64,000 bases of DNA from DASUPK01 sp963821705 (GCA_963821705.1 CAWGEV010000007.1:434001-498000); one strand, 5' to 3'; counted from the stretch's first letter, positions 1-9,603 are shown. Program-made: numbers and translations. The notes: generated by a model from the sequence alone, not told the origin.

Positions 1-201
1 CCCGGGCGGCGGCGAGGGCGATCTTGTCGCTGAAGAACCAGCTGCCCATGTTGATGCCACGGCGATGAAGAGGAAGATGAGGGCGGTCGACGGTCCGCCG
101 ATCAGGTAGCCGGCACCGACGAGGATGCCCGCCGAGGACTGAGCCAGCAGGACCACGGTCTTGAGGGTCGCCTGCCAGTTGGAACGTCCGGTGGTTGTCA
201 T
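1..201 (-). CDS. htpX: HtpX-like M48 membrane metalloprotease, N-terminal part, frame-disrupted
   Basis: The gene runs off the left edge, so only about 66 N-terminal residues are visible. An N-terminal hydrophobic helix is followed, after a frame change near position 55-60, by NMGSWFFSDKIAL, the typical HtpX segment after the first membrane spans. HtpX is a zinc-dependent membrane protease for damaged membrane proteins; the catalytic HExxH lies outside the window. One missing G explains the frame change, as in neighbouring genes. AAGGAG lies a few bases before the ATG at 201. It is transcribed divergently from the MarR gene. Confidence 0.5.
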   Translation of the reverse strand, partial: MTTTGRSNWQATLKTVVLLAQSSAGILVGAGYLIGGPSTALIFLFIAVASTWAAGSSATRSPSPPPG

Positions 202-324
202 GCCGAGATGTCTCCTTCTGGGGACTTGAAGTCTTCTCGAGTCGAGTATACGGAGCACTCTCAACGGGCGATAAGGGTTGGTCACGCCCCACGTATCGTC
301 ACGTCCATGCTACTATCTCGAACT

Positions 325-801
325 GTGACCACCACCAAGCGGCGCGCGAGCGACAGGAGCTGGAACCCGGATCTGGGCGTCCTCGCCGGCCGGCTTACTC
401 TTCTCGTTGCAGGGCGAGCTCTTCACAAGGTCTGGCCGAAGGCGGATACGACGATCTGCATCCCCGGCACTGGGTCGGTGCTCGCCTATCTCGACGAGGA
501 CGGCGTGCGGGCCACCGAGCTGGCCCGGCTGTCCGGCCGCCACAAGCAGATCGTCGGCCGCCTGATCGACGAGCTCGAGGAGCTGGGCTACGTGGAGCGC
601 CGGCCGGACCCGGAGGACCGGCGCGCCAAGCTCATCGTTCCGACCGATCGGGGGCTCGACCAGCTCCGCCGCGGCGACGAGATCGTCGCTGAGATCGAGG
701 CGCGGCACGCGGCCGCGATCGGCGGGCGGACTACGCCGCGCTTCCGGGACGTCCTCCGCGGTGTGGTGGCGCGCTCGCGAGAGCCGTCCCCCGCAGCCTG
801 A
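325..801 (+). CDS. MarR-family winged-helix transcriptional regulator
   Basis: The middle of the protein has a MarR recognition helix and wing: ATELARLSGRHKQIVGRLID, then a DPEDRRAKL wing and a C-terminal dimerisation helix. The frame is open from 208, but GTG at 325 is preferred because TACTAT at 311-316 is a good -10 box eight bases upstream, giving a leaderless transcript; ATG 307 is the alternative. MarR proteins usually repress nearby efflux, stress or catabolic genes. The divergent htpX is the nearest possible target, but no operator was identified and the ligand is unknown. Confidence 0.5.
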   Translation: MTTTKRRASDRSWNPDLGVLAGRLTLLVAGRALHKVWPKADTTICIPGTGSVLAYLDEDGVRATELARLSGRHKQIVGRLIDELEELGYVERRPDPEDRRAKLIVPTDRGLDQLRRGDEIVAEIEARHAAAIGGRTTPRFRDVLRGVVARSREPSPAA

Positions 802-835
802 AGGGATCGGTTCGGGGCATAACCGACCTCTCCGC

Positions 836-841
836 TAGGAT
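836..841 (+). promoter_or_regulatory. -10 box (TAGGAT) of a probable leaderless promoter for the Rrf2 gene
   Basis: TAGGAT ends nine bases before the ATG at 851, and no Shine-Dalgarno sequence lies between. This matches the -10-to-start spacing at several other genes in the window. The same promoter probably drives the following suf genes. Confidence 0.5.
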
Positions 842-850
842 TTCCCGGCG

Positions 851-1333
851 ATGCTGTTCTCCACCCGAGCTGAATACGGCGTCCGGCTGATGGTCGAGCT
901 GGGCCGCCAGGAGGACGGCGCGCCCGTCGCGCTCAGCGCGGTCGCCGAGTCCGAGCGGCTTCCCCTCTCCTACCTCGAGCACCTGGTCGCCAAGCTGCGC
1001 AAGGCCGGCCTGGTCGAGAGCCAGCGCGGAGCCCACGGCGGCTACCGCCTCGGCCGTCCCGCCGGAGAAGATCGAGATGCTCGAGGTCGTCCAGGCGCTG
1101 GAGGGCGCGATCGCCCCGATGGAGTGCTTCCAGCCCGATCCCGAGGGCAAGGTCTCGTGCTCGCACGAGAGCGACGGGGACCAGGCATGCGCAACCAAGC
1201 TTCTCTGGACGCGGGTGCAGGGCGGCGTCACCAAGGCGCTGTTGGGCACGACCCTCGCCGAGCTGGTCGAGTTCTCCGACCACCACGCCGCGAGCCGTCC
1301 CCCAGCGGCCGCCGCCGTGACAGCGCGGCGTAG
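851..1333 (+). CDS. Rrf2/IscR-family Fe-S cluster regulator, frame-disrupted
   Basis: The N-terminus (MLFSTRAEYGVRLMVELG) and winged helix (LEHLVAKLRKAGLVESQRG) are classic Rrf2. An extra C near 1058-1062 shifts the frame; the remainder has cysteines in MECF, VSCSH and QACA, the usual cluster-binding positions. Rrf2/IscR/SufR proteins sense Fe-S status and repress isc/suf operons, fitting its position just before sufC. The stop is uncertain: TGA at 1318-1320 or TAG at 1331-1333, and the shifted frame runs without a stop into sufC, so a second indel is likely. Confidence 0.5.
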   Translation: MLFSTRAEYGVRLMVELGRQEDGAPVALSAVAESERLPLSYLEHLVAKLRKAGLVESQRGAHGGYRLGRPAGEDRDARGRPGAGGRDRPDGVLPARSRGQGLVLARERRGPGMRNQASLDAGAGRRHQGAVGHDPRRAGRVLRPPRREPSPSGRRRDSAA

Positions 1334-1364
1334 CGACAACTTCAACCGAGACCAGGAGTACGAA

Positions 1365-2137
1365 TTGGCAGAGCTCGAGATCCGCAACCTGCACGTGACC
1401 GCCGAGGGCAAGGAGATCCTCAAGGGCGTCAGCCTCGACGTCGACGGCGGGAGCATCCACGCGCTGATGGGGCCCGAACGGCTCCGGCAAGTCGACCCTG
1501 GCCAACGCGATCATGGGCCACCCCAGCCTCGAGGTGACCGAGGGCACGATCACCTTCAAGGGCGAGGACATCACCGAGGCCGACCCCGACGAGCGCTCGC
1601 GGATGGGCCTCTTCATGGCGTTCCAGTACCCGGTCGCGATCCCGGGCGTGACCGTCGCCAAGTACCTGCGGATGATCGTCAACTCCCACCGCGAGGCCGC
1701 AGGGCGAGGAGCCGGTCAAGCTCAAGGACTTCCGCAAGGAGACCGAGGAGGCGATGGCCCTCACCAACATCCCCAAGGACTTCTCCTCGCGCTACCTCAA
1801 CGAGGGCTTCTCCGGCGGAGAGAAGAAGCGGATGGAGATCCTCCAGCTGGCGATGCTGCAGCCCGCCATGGCGGTGCTCGACGAGACCGACTCCGGCCTC
1901 GACATCGACGCGCTGCAGGTCGTCGCCGAGGGCGTCAACAAGTTCGCCGGCCCCGGGATGGGCGTCCTGATCATCACCCACTACCAGCGCATCCTCCACC
2001 TGATCAAGCCCGACGCGGTCCACGTCCTCTACGACGGCCGCATCGTCAAGGAGGGCGGCCCCGAGCTGGTCGAGCAGCTCGAGGAGAAGGGCTACGGCTG
2101 GATCAAGGACGAGGTGGAGGCCGGCGCGGCGGCCTAG
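1365..2137 (+). CDS. sufC: SufC, Fe-S cluster assembly ATPase, frame-disrupted
   Basis: SufC is the cytosolic ABC-type ATPase of the SufBC2D scaffold. The protein can be read across three frames. It begins at TTG 1365 (LAELEIRNLHV); an extra G near 1480 breaks the Walker A (GPNGSGKST when corrected); a second indel near 1700 precedes the C-terminal half. Signature FSGGEKKRMEI, Walker B AVLDETDSGLDIDAL and switch ITHYQRIL are intact. About 257 residues when corrected, normal for the family. SufB and SufD lie 7.8 kb further on. Confidence 0.5.
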
Positions 2138-2145
2138 TACCGACG

Positions 2146-3407
2146 ATGGAGCCGACGGCGACAACGGCCCCCGCCCTGCCTCGGTCCATCGACGAGATCC
2201 GCAGCGAGTTCCCGATCCTGGCTCGGGAGATCCACGGCCAGCCGCTTGCCTACCTCGACAACGGCGCGACGGCCCAGAAGCCGCTGGCGGTCATCGAGAC
2301 GCTCGATCGCTACTGGCGCGAGCACAACGCCAACGTCCATCGCGGCGTGCACACCCTCTCGGAGGAGGCGACCGCGCTCTACGAGGGGGCCCGGCGGACC
2401 GTCGCCTCCCATCTCGGCGCCGACCGGCCGGGAGGTCATCTTCGTCCGCAACGCGACCGAGGCCCTCAACCTGGTCGCCTACTCCTGGGGCCGGACCAAC
2501 CTGTCGGCCGGCGACCGGATCGTGGTCACCGAGATGGAGCACCACTCGAACGTCGTCCCCTGGTACCAGGTGGCCCAGGAGAAGGGACGCCCATCTGGAC
2601 TGGGCGCCGATCAACGATGACGGCACGGCTCGACCTGGATGCGCTTCGCCGCCCTGCTCGAGAAGGGGCCGAAGCTCGTCTGCCGTCGCGCACGTCTCGA
2701 ACGTCCTGGGCACGATCAACCCGATCGCCGAGATCGCGCGGATGGCTCATGACGCCGGGGCGCTCCTGGTCGTCGACGGGGCCCAGGCCGGGCCGAAGCT
2801 CGAGCTCGACATGGCCGAGCTCGGCGCTGACTTCTACGCGGTCACCGGCCACAAGATGTACGGCCCGACCGGCATCGGGGCGCTGTTCGGGCGCCGCGAG
2901 CTGCTCGAGGAGATGCCGCCGTTCATCGGCGGCGGCTCGATGATCCGCAAGGTCACCAAGGAGCGGATCACCTGGGCCGACCTGCCCGGCCAAGTTCGAG
3001 GGCGGAACCCCGCCCATCGGCTGAGGCGATCGGATTCGGGGCGGCGGTCCGCTGGATCGAGGAGCTCGGGCCTCCCCGCGATCCACGCGGCCGAGGTCGA
3101 GCTCACCTCCTACGCGCTGGAGCGGATCGCCGAGATCCCGGGCCTTACGGTCTTCGGTCCGCCGGCGGGTGACGAGCGCGGCGGCATCGTCTCGTTCGCG
3201 ATGGAGGGCGTGCACGCCCACGACGTCTCGGAGATCCTCGACCGCCACGGCGTCGCTGTTCGGGCCGGCCACCACTGCGCCCAGGTCCTGATGGAGCGCC
3301 TCGGCGTCCCGGCGACGACCCGCGCCAGCTTCGCCGTCTACAACACTCACGCCGAGGTGGACCGGCTCGTCGAGGGCCTGCTCGACACCCGGCAGGTTCT
3401 TCGGTGA
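2146..3407 (+). CDS. sufS: SufS-type cysteine desulfurase, frame-disrupted
   Basis: SufS is a PLP-dependent class V aminotransferase-fold enzyme that takes sulfur from cysteine for Fe-S assembly. Visible landmarks in order are LAYLDNGATAQKP, HRGVHTLSEEAT, EMEHHSNVVPW, DGAQ, the PLP-lysine motif TGHKMYGPTG and the catalytic-cysteine loop AGHHCAQ. At least five single-base indels (around 2426, 2590, 2640-2690 and 2995) split the frame, though a full-length ~415-residue protein can be reconstructed. The ATG follows the sufC stop by eight bases and the gene is seven bases before sufU, so they form an operon. Confidence 0.5.
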
Positions 3408-3413
3408 GCTCTG

Positions 3414-3840
3414 ATGGACGAGCTCTACCGAGACCAGATCCTCGAGCACTACAAGCGGCCGCACCACTTCGGGCGCCTCGAGGACTTCGACCTCGACTTC
3501 GAGGACACGAACCCGTTCTGCGGCGACGAGCAGCACGTCTTCCTGAAGCTCGACGAGGACGGGCAGGGTCTCGGAGGTCGCCTTCGAGGGTCAGGGCTGT
3601 GCGATCTCGACCGCGGCGACCTCCCTGCTCACGGACGAGCTGGAGGGCATGACGCGCGAGGAGATCCTCACGCTCCCCAAGGATTTCGTCCTCGAGCTGC
3701 TCGGGATCGACATCTCGGCCACCCGGATGAAGTGCGCGATGCTCGGCCTCAAGGTCGTCAAGGGCGCCAGCCTCGGCAAGGCGGCCGACTGGGAGGACGA
3801 GGGCGAACAGGGCGATCCGGCTGAAGCCGCGTCGGTCTAG
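3414..3840 (+). CDS. sufU: SufU/NifU-like sulfurtransferase or scaffold, frame-disrupted
   Basis: SufU accepts sulfur from SufS in a zinc-dependent way in SUF systems without SufE. The protein starts MDELYRDQILEHYKRP and has the three expected cysteine sites: NPFCGD, GCAIS and RMKCAML. The aspartate of NPFCGD fits the SufU/IscU metal site. One indel near 3567 separates the first 50 residues from the rest; corrected length is about 142 residues. The stop overlaps the stop of the convergent secreted-protein gene by a few bases. Confidence 0.5.
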
Positions 3841-4205
3841 AGCCGCTTCGCCGGTGAGCGAGCGGATAGGCACTTGACCCCGCTCGACTTCGACTTCCTG
3901 ACCTTCGCCTGGACCACGGTCGCTCCCTGCAACTCCGAGCTGAAGACCCACTTGCCCTTGCCGTTGGTCCGGTTGTCGGCGAGGTCGATCGGGCCTCGAT
4001 CCGGGGCCAGCTCGACCAGGACGACCGTCCGGTTCGCGACGCAGGCCGGCTGCCTGCTCGTCACGCGGCCGTGGAAGGGCGGGCCGCCGGCGACCTTGAG
4101 GGTCACGCCGCTGGCCGCCGACTCTCCGGCACTCGCCGGGGCCGCCAGCAGAGCGCCGGCCACCACCGTCGCTGTCACCGCTCCGAATATCCCCTTGGCC
4201 CTCAT
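3837..4205 (-). CDS. Small secreted protein of unknown function
   Basis: The protein has 122 residues with a clear Sec signal peptide (lysine near the start, hydrophobic stretch, cleavage around APASA at 22-26). The mature part is short, basic at its C-terminus (KVRKSKSSG) and contains two cysteines that could form one disulfide. I recognise no domain. It converges on sufU, overlapping its stop, and is divergent from the following NTF2-like gene. Confidence 0.5.
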   Translation of the reverse strand: MRAKGIFGAVTATVVAGALLAAPASAGESAASGVTLKVAGGPPFHGRVTSRQPACVANRTVVLVELAPDRGPIDLADNRTNGKGKWVFSSELQGATVVQAKVRKSKSSGVKCLSARSPAKRL

Positions 4206-4281
4206 AACGAAGCCCCTTTCAGAAATCGAGCACCCCGGAGCCTAAAGGCCGCGGCGGTGGGATACTGGCTTTCGGGGAGGC

Positions 4282-4695
4282 ATGTCAGAGGAGCTCGTAC
4301 AGCTGGTGGAGAAGGGTTACGACGCCTGGAACTCAGGCGATCGGGACTGGGTGCTCGAACACATGTCTCCGGACGTCGAGTGGATCACGCCCTCCGATGA
4401 CCCCGACCACGGCACCTACCGGGGACACCAGGGCCTCGAGCAGTACTGGGCCCAGTGGCGAGCCGCAGTGGGCCAGCTCAACTTCAAGATCGAGGAGATG
4501 ATCGACGCGGGCCAGTCGGTCGTGATCGTCGCGCGGCGCCAGGGCCGGGGCGAGCACAGCGGCCTCGAGATCTCCGACCGGGTCATCCAGGTCTTCGACT
4601 TCGAAGGAACGATGTGCACGAGGGTGCGCGAGTACTACGACCGAGCGGCCGCGCTGAGCTCCATCCGGGGGGATCGCTCGAGTGCAGGCACCTGA
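4282..4695 (+). CDS. SnoaL/NTF2-like small protein
   Basis: The 137-residue protein starts MSEELVQLVEKGYDAWNSGD and shows the NTF2-like cone-fold pattern: helical start, DVEWITPSDDPD, then alternating strands ending in VREYYDR. Related proteins include SnoaL cyclases and isomerases, but most are uncharacterised, so no reaction is assigned. GATACT about 16 bases upstream resembles the -10 of the paralogues at 35-43 kb. Its 3' end overlaps the GMC oxidoreductase gene by 14 bases, so the two are probably co-transcribed. Confidence 0.5.
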   Translation: MSEELVQLVEKGYDAWNSGDRDWVLEHMSPDVEWITPSDDPDHGTYRGHQGLEQYWAQWRAAVGQLNFKIEEMIDAGQSVVIVARRQGRGEHSGLEISDRVIQVFDFEGTMCTRVREYYDRAAALSSIRGDRSSAGT

Positions 4696-7060
4696 GCTGA
4701 CGGCGCCAGAGCGCCGGCTCGAGCTGGTGCTCCGCATCTTCGTGGTGCTGTTCCTGGGTCAGGCGCTCCTCTATCCCGTCCTCGGCCTGTTCGGATCGGC
4801 CGAGTTCCCCTTCGTCGCGAACTCGTTCGCCAAGGACGGCCTCTTCTGCGTGCTCTGCTTCATCGCAGCCGGGGACATCCGGCGGAACGGCTGGGCTACG
4901 CAGCTGGTGGTGATGGGCCACGTCCTGATCGTCGCGGCGCTGCTGCTCATGCTCGCCTTCGGGAACCACGACAGCGTCGCCAACACCCTCGGCCAGCCGG
5001 CGGGGACGAACCTGAGCCCGACCCTCCAGCTCCTGATCTGGGCCGCCGCGGCCAGCTTCGTGGCCGGGCTGCTCTGGTGGCTCCAGCACGCCGCGGTCAA
5101 GGGGCGCTACGCGCTCAAGTACCTCTGGCCTCACCAGCACAACACCGCAATGGCGATGGCCGAGGTCCTGGTGATCGGTCCCGAGGAGGCTCTGACGCCG
5201 GAGCAGGTCGCCGCCGGGATCGACGACTACCTCTACTCGTTCACCGCCCACGAGAAGTGGAAGTCGAAGCTGGCGCTCTCGGTCCTGACCGTCTACCCGC
5301 TCTTCCGGCTGCGCCCCCCCTTCGCGTACATGCCCGCGGAGCGCCGCCTCGCCTTCATCGAGCGCTGCTTCATCGCCGACGTCGTCGAGCGACGGCTCCC
5401 CAACCGGCTGCGGAAGCTGCTCCAGACGTTGCTCTCGGCCGCCCAGCAGCTGGCGATCATCGGCTACTACGCGGATCCGCGGAGCGCGAACTCCACCGGC
5501 TACGTCCCGTTCTCCAAGCGCAAGCGCTACCCGAAGGCCATGAAGAAGGTGGGCAAGCTGGCGACGCTCGACGTCAACGAGCCCAACGAGGTGGACGCCC
5601 GGCAGATCAACGCCGACGTCGCGATCGTCGGCAGCGGCGCCGCCGGATCGGTCCTCGCGTATCGCTTGGCGGAGCGTGGCCGGCAGGTCGTGATGTTGGA
5701 GGGAGGCCGGCACGTCGCGCCCAGAGACTTCACCGAGGACGAGCGCGTCCAGTTCTCGAACCTCTTCGCGGACGGTGGCCTCCAGATGTCCACAGACACG
5801 CGCTTCCAGGTGCTCCAGGGCAAGTGCGTCGGCGGCAGCACCGTCGTCAACAACGCTGTCTGTTACGACATCCCGCCGAGAACACTCGAGCGCTGGAACG
5901 ACCCGGACGGGCTCGACGCCGGGATCGACCCGGATCGCTTCGGCAAGTCCTTCAAGCGCCTGCGCAAGTGGCTGCCCGTCTACAGCCAGGAGGACAACAA
6001 GCACCTCGAGGCCGGCGGAACGAAGATGGCCGAGGGGATCAATGCGCTCAGGCTCGACGGCGCCGATGGCGTGGTCGAAGCCAACATCAAGGACTGCCTC
6101 GGCTCCGGCTACTGCAACATCGGCTGTGCCTACGGCAAGAAGCTCTCAGCGCTCGACAACATCCTGCCTCGCGCCCAGCGGGATTTCCCCGGCGCCGTCC
6201 GGATCCTCAGCGAATGCCTCGCGGAGAGCATCCGGACCCGGGGAAACCGCGCGACCGAGGTCCTCTGCCGGCTCTCCGACGGCCGCCCACTCCGCGTCGC
6301 AGCGAACACGGTCGTGGTCTCCGGTGGCGCGCTCGCGTCGAGCCTGCTGCTCCAGCGCAGCGACCTCGGCGGCGGGCGTGCGGGCAAGAACCTCTCCTTC
6401 AACGTCGGCGCGCCGCTGACGGCCGACTTCGAGGAGAAGCTCAACTCGTTCGACGGGCTCCAGATCACCCACGGCTACAGGCCGCCCGGTGAGGACCAGC
6501 TCATCCTCGAGTCCTGGTTCAACCCGGTCGGCACCCAGGCGCTCCTGATGCCCGGCTGGTTCTCCGACCACTTCACCAACATGCGCCGCTACGCCCACCT
6601 GAGCTGCATCGGGGTCGTGGTCGGCTCGCAGTCGAACGCCACCATCAAGCCCGGCTTCCGTGGCAAGGGGATGAAGCTCGACTACGAGCCCGCGGTGTCG
6701 GACCTGAAGCTCCTGATCAAGGGGACCAAGCTCGCCGCGAAGATCCACTTCGCGAGCGGCGCGCTGCGGGTGATGCCGATGACCTTCCGGTCGACCTCCT
6801 ACACGTCCGTCGATCAGGTCGACGAGCTCGACGAGATCGTCCGGGACAACACCGACATCGGCCTGCACACTTCCCACCCGCAGGGCGGGAACGTCGTCAG
6901 CCGGGACCCCGCCAAGGGCGTCGTCGACGAGCGCTTCCGGGTCCACGGGATGGAGAACCTCTACGTCTGCGACGCCAGCGTCTTCCCGTCGTCAGTGACC
7001 GTCAACCCCCAGCTCACGGTGATGGCCGTCGCCGACTACGCGGCGGCCGGCATCGACTAG
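4682..7060 (+). CDS. GMC-family FAD oxidoreductase with N-terminal membrane domain
   Basis: The 792-residue protein has about four membrane segments (roughly 17-37, 45-63, 73-93, 114-134), a helical linker, then a GMC flavoprotein domain. The FAD-binding Rossmann motif GSGAAGS lies near residue 317, GGSTVVNNAV near 385, a conserved His in LHTSHPQGGN near 728 and the C-terminal VNPQLT near 775. GMC enzymes oxidise alcohols or sterols. CLGSGYCNIGC resembles long-chain alcohol oxidase and cholesterol-oxidase-like members. The fused membrane region is unusual and suggests a lipophilic substrate. Substrate unknown. Confidence 0.5.
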   Translation: MQAPELTAPERRLELVLRIFVVLFLGQALLYPVLGLFGSAEFPFVANSFAKDGLFCVLCFIAAGDIRRNGWATQLVVMGHVLIVAALLLMLAFGNHDSVANTLGQPAGTNLSPTLQLLIWAAAASFVAGLLWWLQHAAVKGRYALKYLWPHQHNTAMAMAEVLVIGPEEALTPEQVAAGIDDYLYSFTAHEKWKSKLALSVLTVYPLFRLRPPFAYMPAERRLAFIERCFIADVVERRLPNRLRKLLQTLLSAAQQLAIIGYYADPRSANSTGYVPFSKRKRYPKAMKKVGKLATLDVNEPNEVDARQINADVAIVGSGAAGSVLAYRLAERGRQVVMLEGGRHVAPRDFTEDERVQFSNLFADGGLQMSTDTRFQVLQGKCVGGSTVVNNAVCYDIPPRTLERWNDPDGLDAGIDPDRFGKSFKRLRKWLPVYSQEDNKHLEAGGTKMAEGINALRLDGADGVVEANIKDCLGSGYCNIGCAYGKKLSALDNILPRAQRDFPGAVRILSECLAESIRTRGNRATEVLCRLSDGRPLRVAANTVVVSGGALASSLLLQRSDLGGGRAGKNLSFNVGAPLTADFEEKLNSFDGLQITHGYRPPGEDQLILESWFNPVGTQALLMPGWFSDHFTNMRRYAHLSCIGVVVGSQSNATIKPGFRGKGMKLDYEPAVSDLKLLIKGTKLAAKIHFASGALRVMPMTFRSTSYTSVDQVDELDEIVRDNTDIGLHTSHPQGGNVVSRDPAKGVVDERFRVHGMENLYVCDASVFPSSVTVNPQLTVMAVADYAAAGID

Positions 7061-7085
7061 GTTCATCGCGTCATGGCGAAGCCGT

Positions 7086-8906
7086 CTACCAACCCCCTCC
7101 ACCTCCACCACCGAATCCGCCGCCGCCTCCACCGCTGAACCCGCCCCCGCCTCCGCTCGACGACTCGGGCGCGACCTGCGAGGAGAAGCCGGAGCTGAAG
7201 CTTCCCGCGCTGAAGGTCGAGCCGACGTATGCGCCGGTCAGATAACCCGTCGCCCAGGACCCGTCGGAGCTCTGTACGACCGGCTCGGGGATGCGGCCCG
7301 ACTTGATCATCCGGTCGGCGGTGCCGAAGGCGACGCCGTAGATCAGGATCCGCTTCCAGAGCTTGAGGGTGGCCGGCGGATCGTCGTCGAGGCGCGGGAA
7401 GTCGTGGGTCCAGCGCTGGAAGGCCTCCCAGCTCGCCGAGCGCTGCCGGTAATCGAGGGCGAGCCGCTTCAGCTGTCTCGCCGGCCAGAAGGCGACGATC
7501 GCCACCCCAGCCGCGCCGATCAGCGCGGTGACGATCCAGTGATGCTCGATGTCGCTCTGCATCAGGCAGATCGCCGCCACCAGGATCCCGCCGATGACGG
7601 CGACCAGGATGCTGAGCGGGTTGAGGTTGCGGTCCCATTGGAGCTGTCCGTCGTCAGCGGCGTTGAGGGAGCCGGTCATCTTCTCCCAGCGGGCGCGCCA
7701 GGTCGCGTTGTGCTCCGGGATTCGGTCCTTCATCTCGCTGAGCGCGACGGTGTCGTCCTTGACCAGCTCGTCGAAGAAGTCGAGGGTGTCCTGCTCGTAT
7801 GGCTCGAGCTTCCCGCTCGGCCGCTTGCTCGCCTTCTTGATGGCGAGATCGAGCTTCTCGTCTTTGGTCGTGGCGTTCTTCGTGTCGTAGTAGCCGCGCT
7901 CGACCAGGTCCAGCAGGGAGGCGAGGACGGTGTTCGTCGAGTCCCCTCCTTCGTGGGCCAGCCCGTAGGCCAGAGCCGGGCCCGCGTCGTCGGGCGGCTC
8001 CGGGACGTACTTGGCCGCCGAGGTCGGGTGCTCGCGCGCCAGCCAGAGCAGCAGCGCGAGGATCAGGAGCAGGATGGCGGTGATCAGGGCCGCCAGCAGC
8101 TCGGCGTGGTGGGCGACGAAGCGCTTGGTCTTGTTCCAGGTCGAGTTGAAGTCATCGGTCGCCTTCTGCTCGGCGGCGGAGATGCCGGGGAAACCCGGGC
8201 CGGAATGGGTCTTGGCGCCATCCACGTTCATGCCCGGCGGGCGGGGCACCGTCACCCTCAGCTCGACGTACTGATGCGCGGGAACATCGGAGGCCTGCAA
8301 CCCCGCCGCACCGGCCGCGCGGACCGTCTTGGCCTCGACCGATCGCGGCGAGGCCCACACCGCGTAGGTCGGGCTGTTGGGATCGAGCAACGGGCTCCGG
8401 AGATGGGCGGTGAGATGGTCGAGGCTGAAGTCCCACTGGTCGCCCCAGACCCGCGCGTTCACGTCGAGGACGTCGTCGTAGGCGTCGACCGCCTTGTCGA
8501 TCCGATACGAGACGACGAAGGTCCGCTGCTCGTCCGCAGCGACGGGATGCCACACGATCCGAACCCCGTTTCCGTTCGGGGTCGTGGTGACCCCGAAGAC
8601 GCCGGCCCGATCGATGCAGCCATAGGTCGTGCAGCCTCCTGGCGCATAGACCCGGTTCCCCTCGCGGACGCTGATGCTGTTCGGCGGGATGGTCTCCCCG
8701 CCCGTGAGTGGAATGTCGCGGTACGTGGCGTTGTAGCTGCCCGAGTAGTCGACGGTGAGGCGCTCGTTGACCAGCACGCTGGCGTCGTTGGCGAGCCGGA
8801 GCCCGACATCGGCGTCGACGACCCGGAGGCTCCTCGCGAGAGCCGACGCCGGCAGCGCCAGGACCACGGCCAGCGCCGCCAGCACGATGATCGTCCCGCG
8901 GCGCAT
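7086..8906 (-). CDS. DUF2207 membrane protein with glycine-rich tail
   Basis: The 606-residue protein has a signal peptide (1-24), an extracytoplasmic beta-rich DUF2207 domain to about 260, a membrane helix near 263-285, a cytoplasmic linker, two more helices near 430-475 and a tail rich in GGGG ending in W. The frame is open far upstream, but the ATG at 8906 directly precedes the signal peptide and lies nine bases after the lemA stop. DUF2207 proteins are often paired with LemA and are envelope proteins of unknown function. Confidence 0.5.
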   Translation of the reverse strand: MRRGTIIVLAALAVVLALPASALARSLRVVDADVGLRLANDASVLVNERLTVDYSGSYNATYRDIPLTGGETIPPNSISVREGNRVYAPGGCTTYGCIDRAGVFGVTTTPNGNGVRIVWHPVAADEQRTFVVSYRIDKAVDAYDDVLDVNARVWGDQWDFSLDHLTAHLRSPLLDPNSPTYAVWASPRSVEAKTVRAAGAAGLQASDVPAHQYVELRVTVPRPPGMNVDGAKTHSGPGFPGISAAEQKATDDFNSTWNKTKRFVAHHAELLAALITAILLLILALLLWLAREHPTSAAKYVPEPPDDAGPALAYGLAHEGGDSTNTVLASLLDLVERGYYDTKNATTKDEKLDLAIKKASKRPSGKLEPYEQDTLDFFDELVKDDTVALSEMKDRIPEHNATWRARWEKMTGSLNAADDGQLQWDRNLNPLSILVAVIGGILVAAICLMQSDIEHHWIVTALIGAAGVAIVAFWPARQLKRLALDYRQRSASWEAFQRWTHDFPRLDDDPPATLKLWKRILIYGVAFGTADRMIKSGRIPEPVVQSSDGSWATGYLTGAYVGSTFSAGSFSSGFSSQVAPESSSGGGGGFSGGGGGGFGGGGGGGW

Positions 8907-8914
8907 CGAGAGGT

Positions 8915-9511
8915 TCAGGACTTCGGCTTCTCCATCGCTGCCCCCGTCGCCCCGTCGTCCGAGAAGCTCACCTCCGGTGTCGCCTCGGCGTCCTTCGGCG
9001 CGTCGAAGAACTCGCGCGGCTCGAAGTGGAAGGCGTTGGCGATCAGCACCGCCGGGAACTGCTGGATCCCGGTGTTGTAGGTCTGGACCGTGTCGTTGTA
9101 GACGCGGCGTGTGATCGCGATCTGGTCCTCGGTCTCCGAGAGCTGCGCCTGGAGCTGCTGGAAGTTCTCGGTCGCGCGCAGCTGCGGATACTGCTCGGCG
9201 ACCACCATCAGGTGGCCGATCGCGGCGGTCAGAATGTTCTCGGCTGCGGCCTGCTTGGCGGGCGCCCTCGCGCCGACGGCGGTATTCCGCGCCTTGGTGA
9301 CGTCCTCGAAGGTCTGCTTCTCGTGTTTGGCGTAGCCCTTGACCGACTCGACCAGGTTGGGGATCAGGTCGTGGCGGCGCTGGAGCGCCGTCTCGATCTG
9401 GGCCCAGCTGTTGTCGACGGCGTTGCGCCGGACGATCGTCCGGTTGTAGACGAACCAGACGACGATCACTCCCAGCAGAACGATCCCCACGATGATCAGG
9501 ACGAGAGTCAA
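8915..9511 (-). CDS. lemA: LemA family protein
   Basis: The 198-residue protein has one N-terminal membrane helix (4-22), then the LemA coiled helical domain: NAVDNSWAQIETALQRRHDL, VKGYAKHE and a C-terminal YNTGIQQFP..FHFEPREFF. LemA proteins are membrane-anchored with an unclear role. The acidic tail after residue 175 varies in the family. It lies directly upstream of the DUF2207 gene, a frequent pair, and is divergent from the Rieske-sufB-sufD operon. Confidence 0.5.
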   Translation of the reverse strand: MTLVLIIVGIVLLGVIVVWFVYNRTIVRRNAVDNSWAQIETALQRRHDLIPNLVESVKGYAKHEKQTFEDVTKARNTAVGARAPAKQAAAENILTAAIGHLMVVAEQYPQLRATENFQQLQAQLSETEDQIAITRRVYNDTVQTYNTGIQQFPAVLIANAFHFEPREFFDAPKDAEATPEVSFSDDGATGAAMEKPKS

Positions 9512-9597
9512 GGCGGGTGCAACCTACCGGACCCAGGATCATTTTCCGGCCGCCCCATGACAACCGCTTCGCTCATGTGTCGGGCGGCCTATCCAGC

Positions 9598-9603
9598 TAA
9601 AAT
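9598..9603 (+). promoter_or_regulatory. Probable -10 box of the Rieske-sufB-sufD operon
   Basis: TAAAAT lies 23 bases before the GTG at 9627, leaving a short leader with a weak purine-rich site (TAGGAA). No convincing -35 is visible. It is the only good -10 between lemA and the Rieske gene. Confidence 0.5.

Noticed and set aside
7086..9563. One 825-residue protein spanning DUF2207 and LemA regions
   Set aside because: The upstream part is an out-of-frame reading of lemA; the ATG at 8906 directly precedes a signal peptide.
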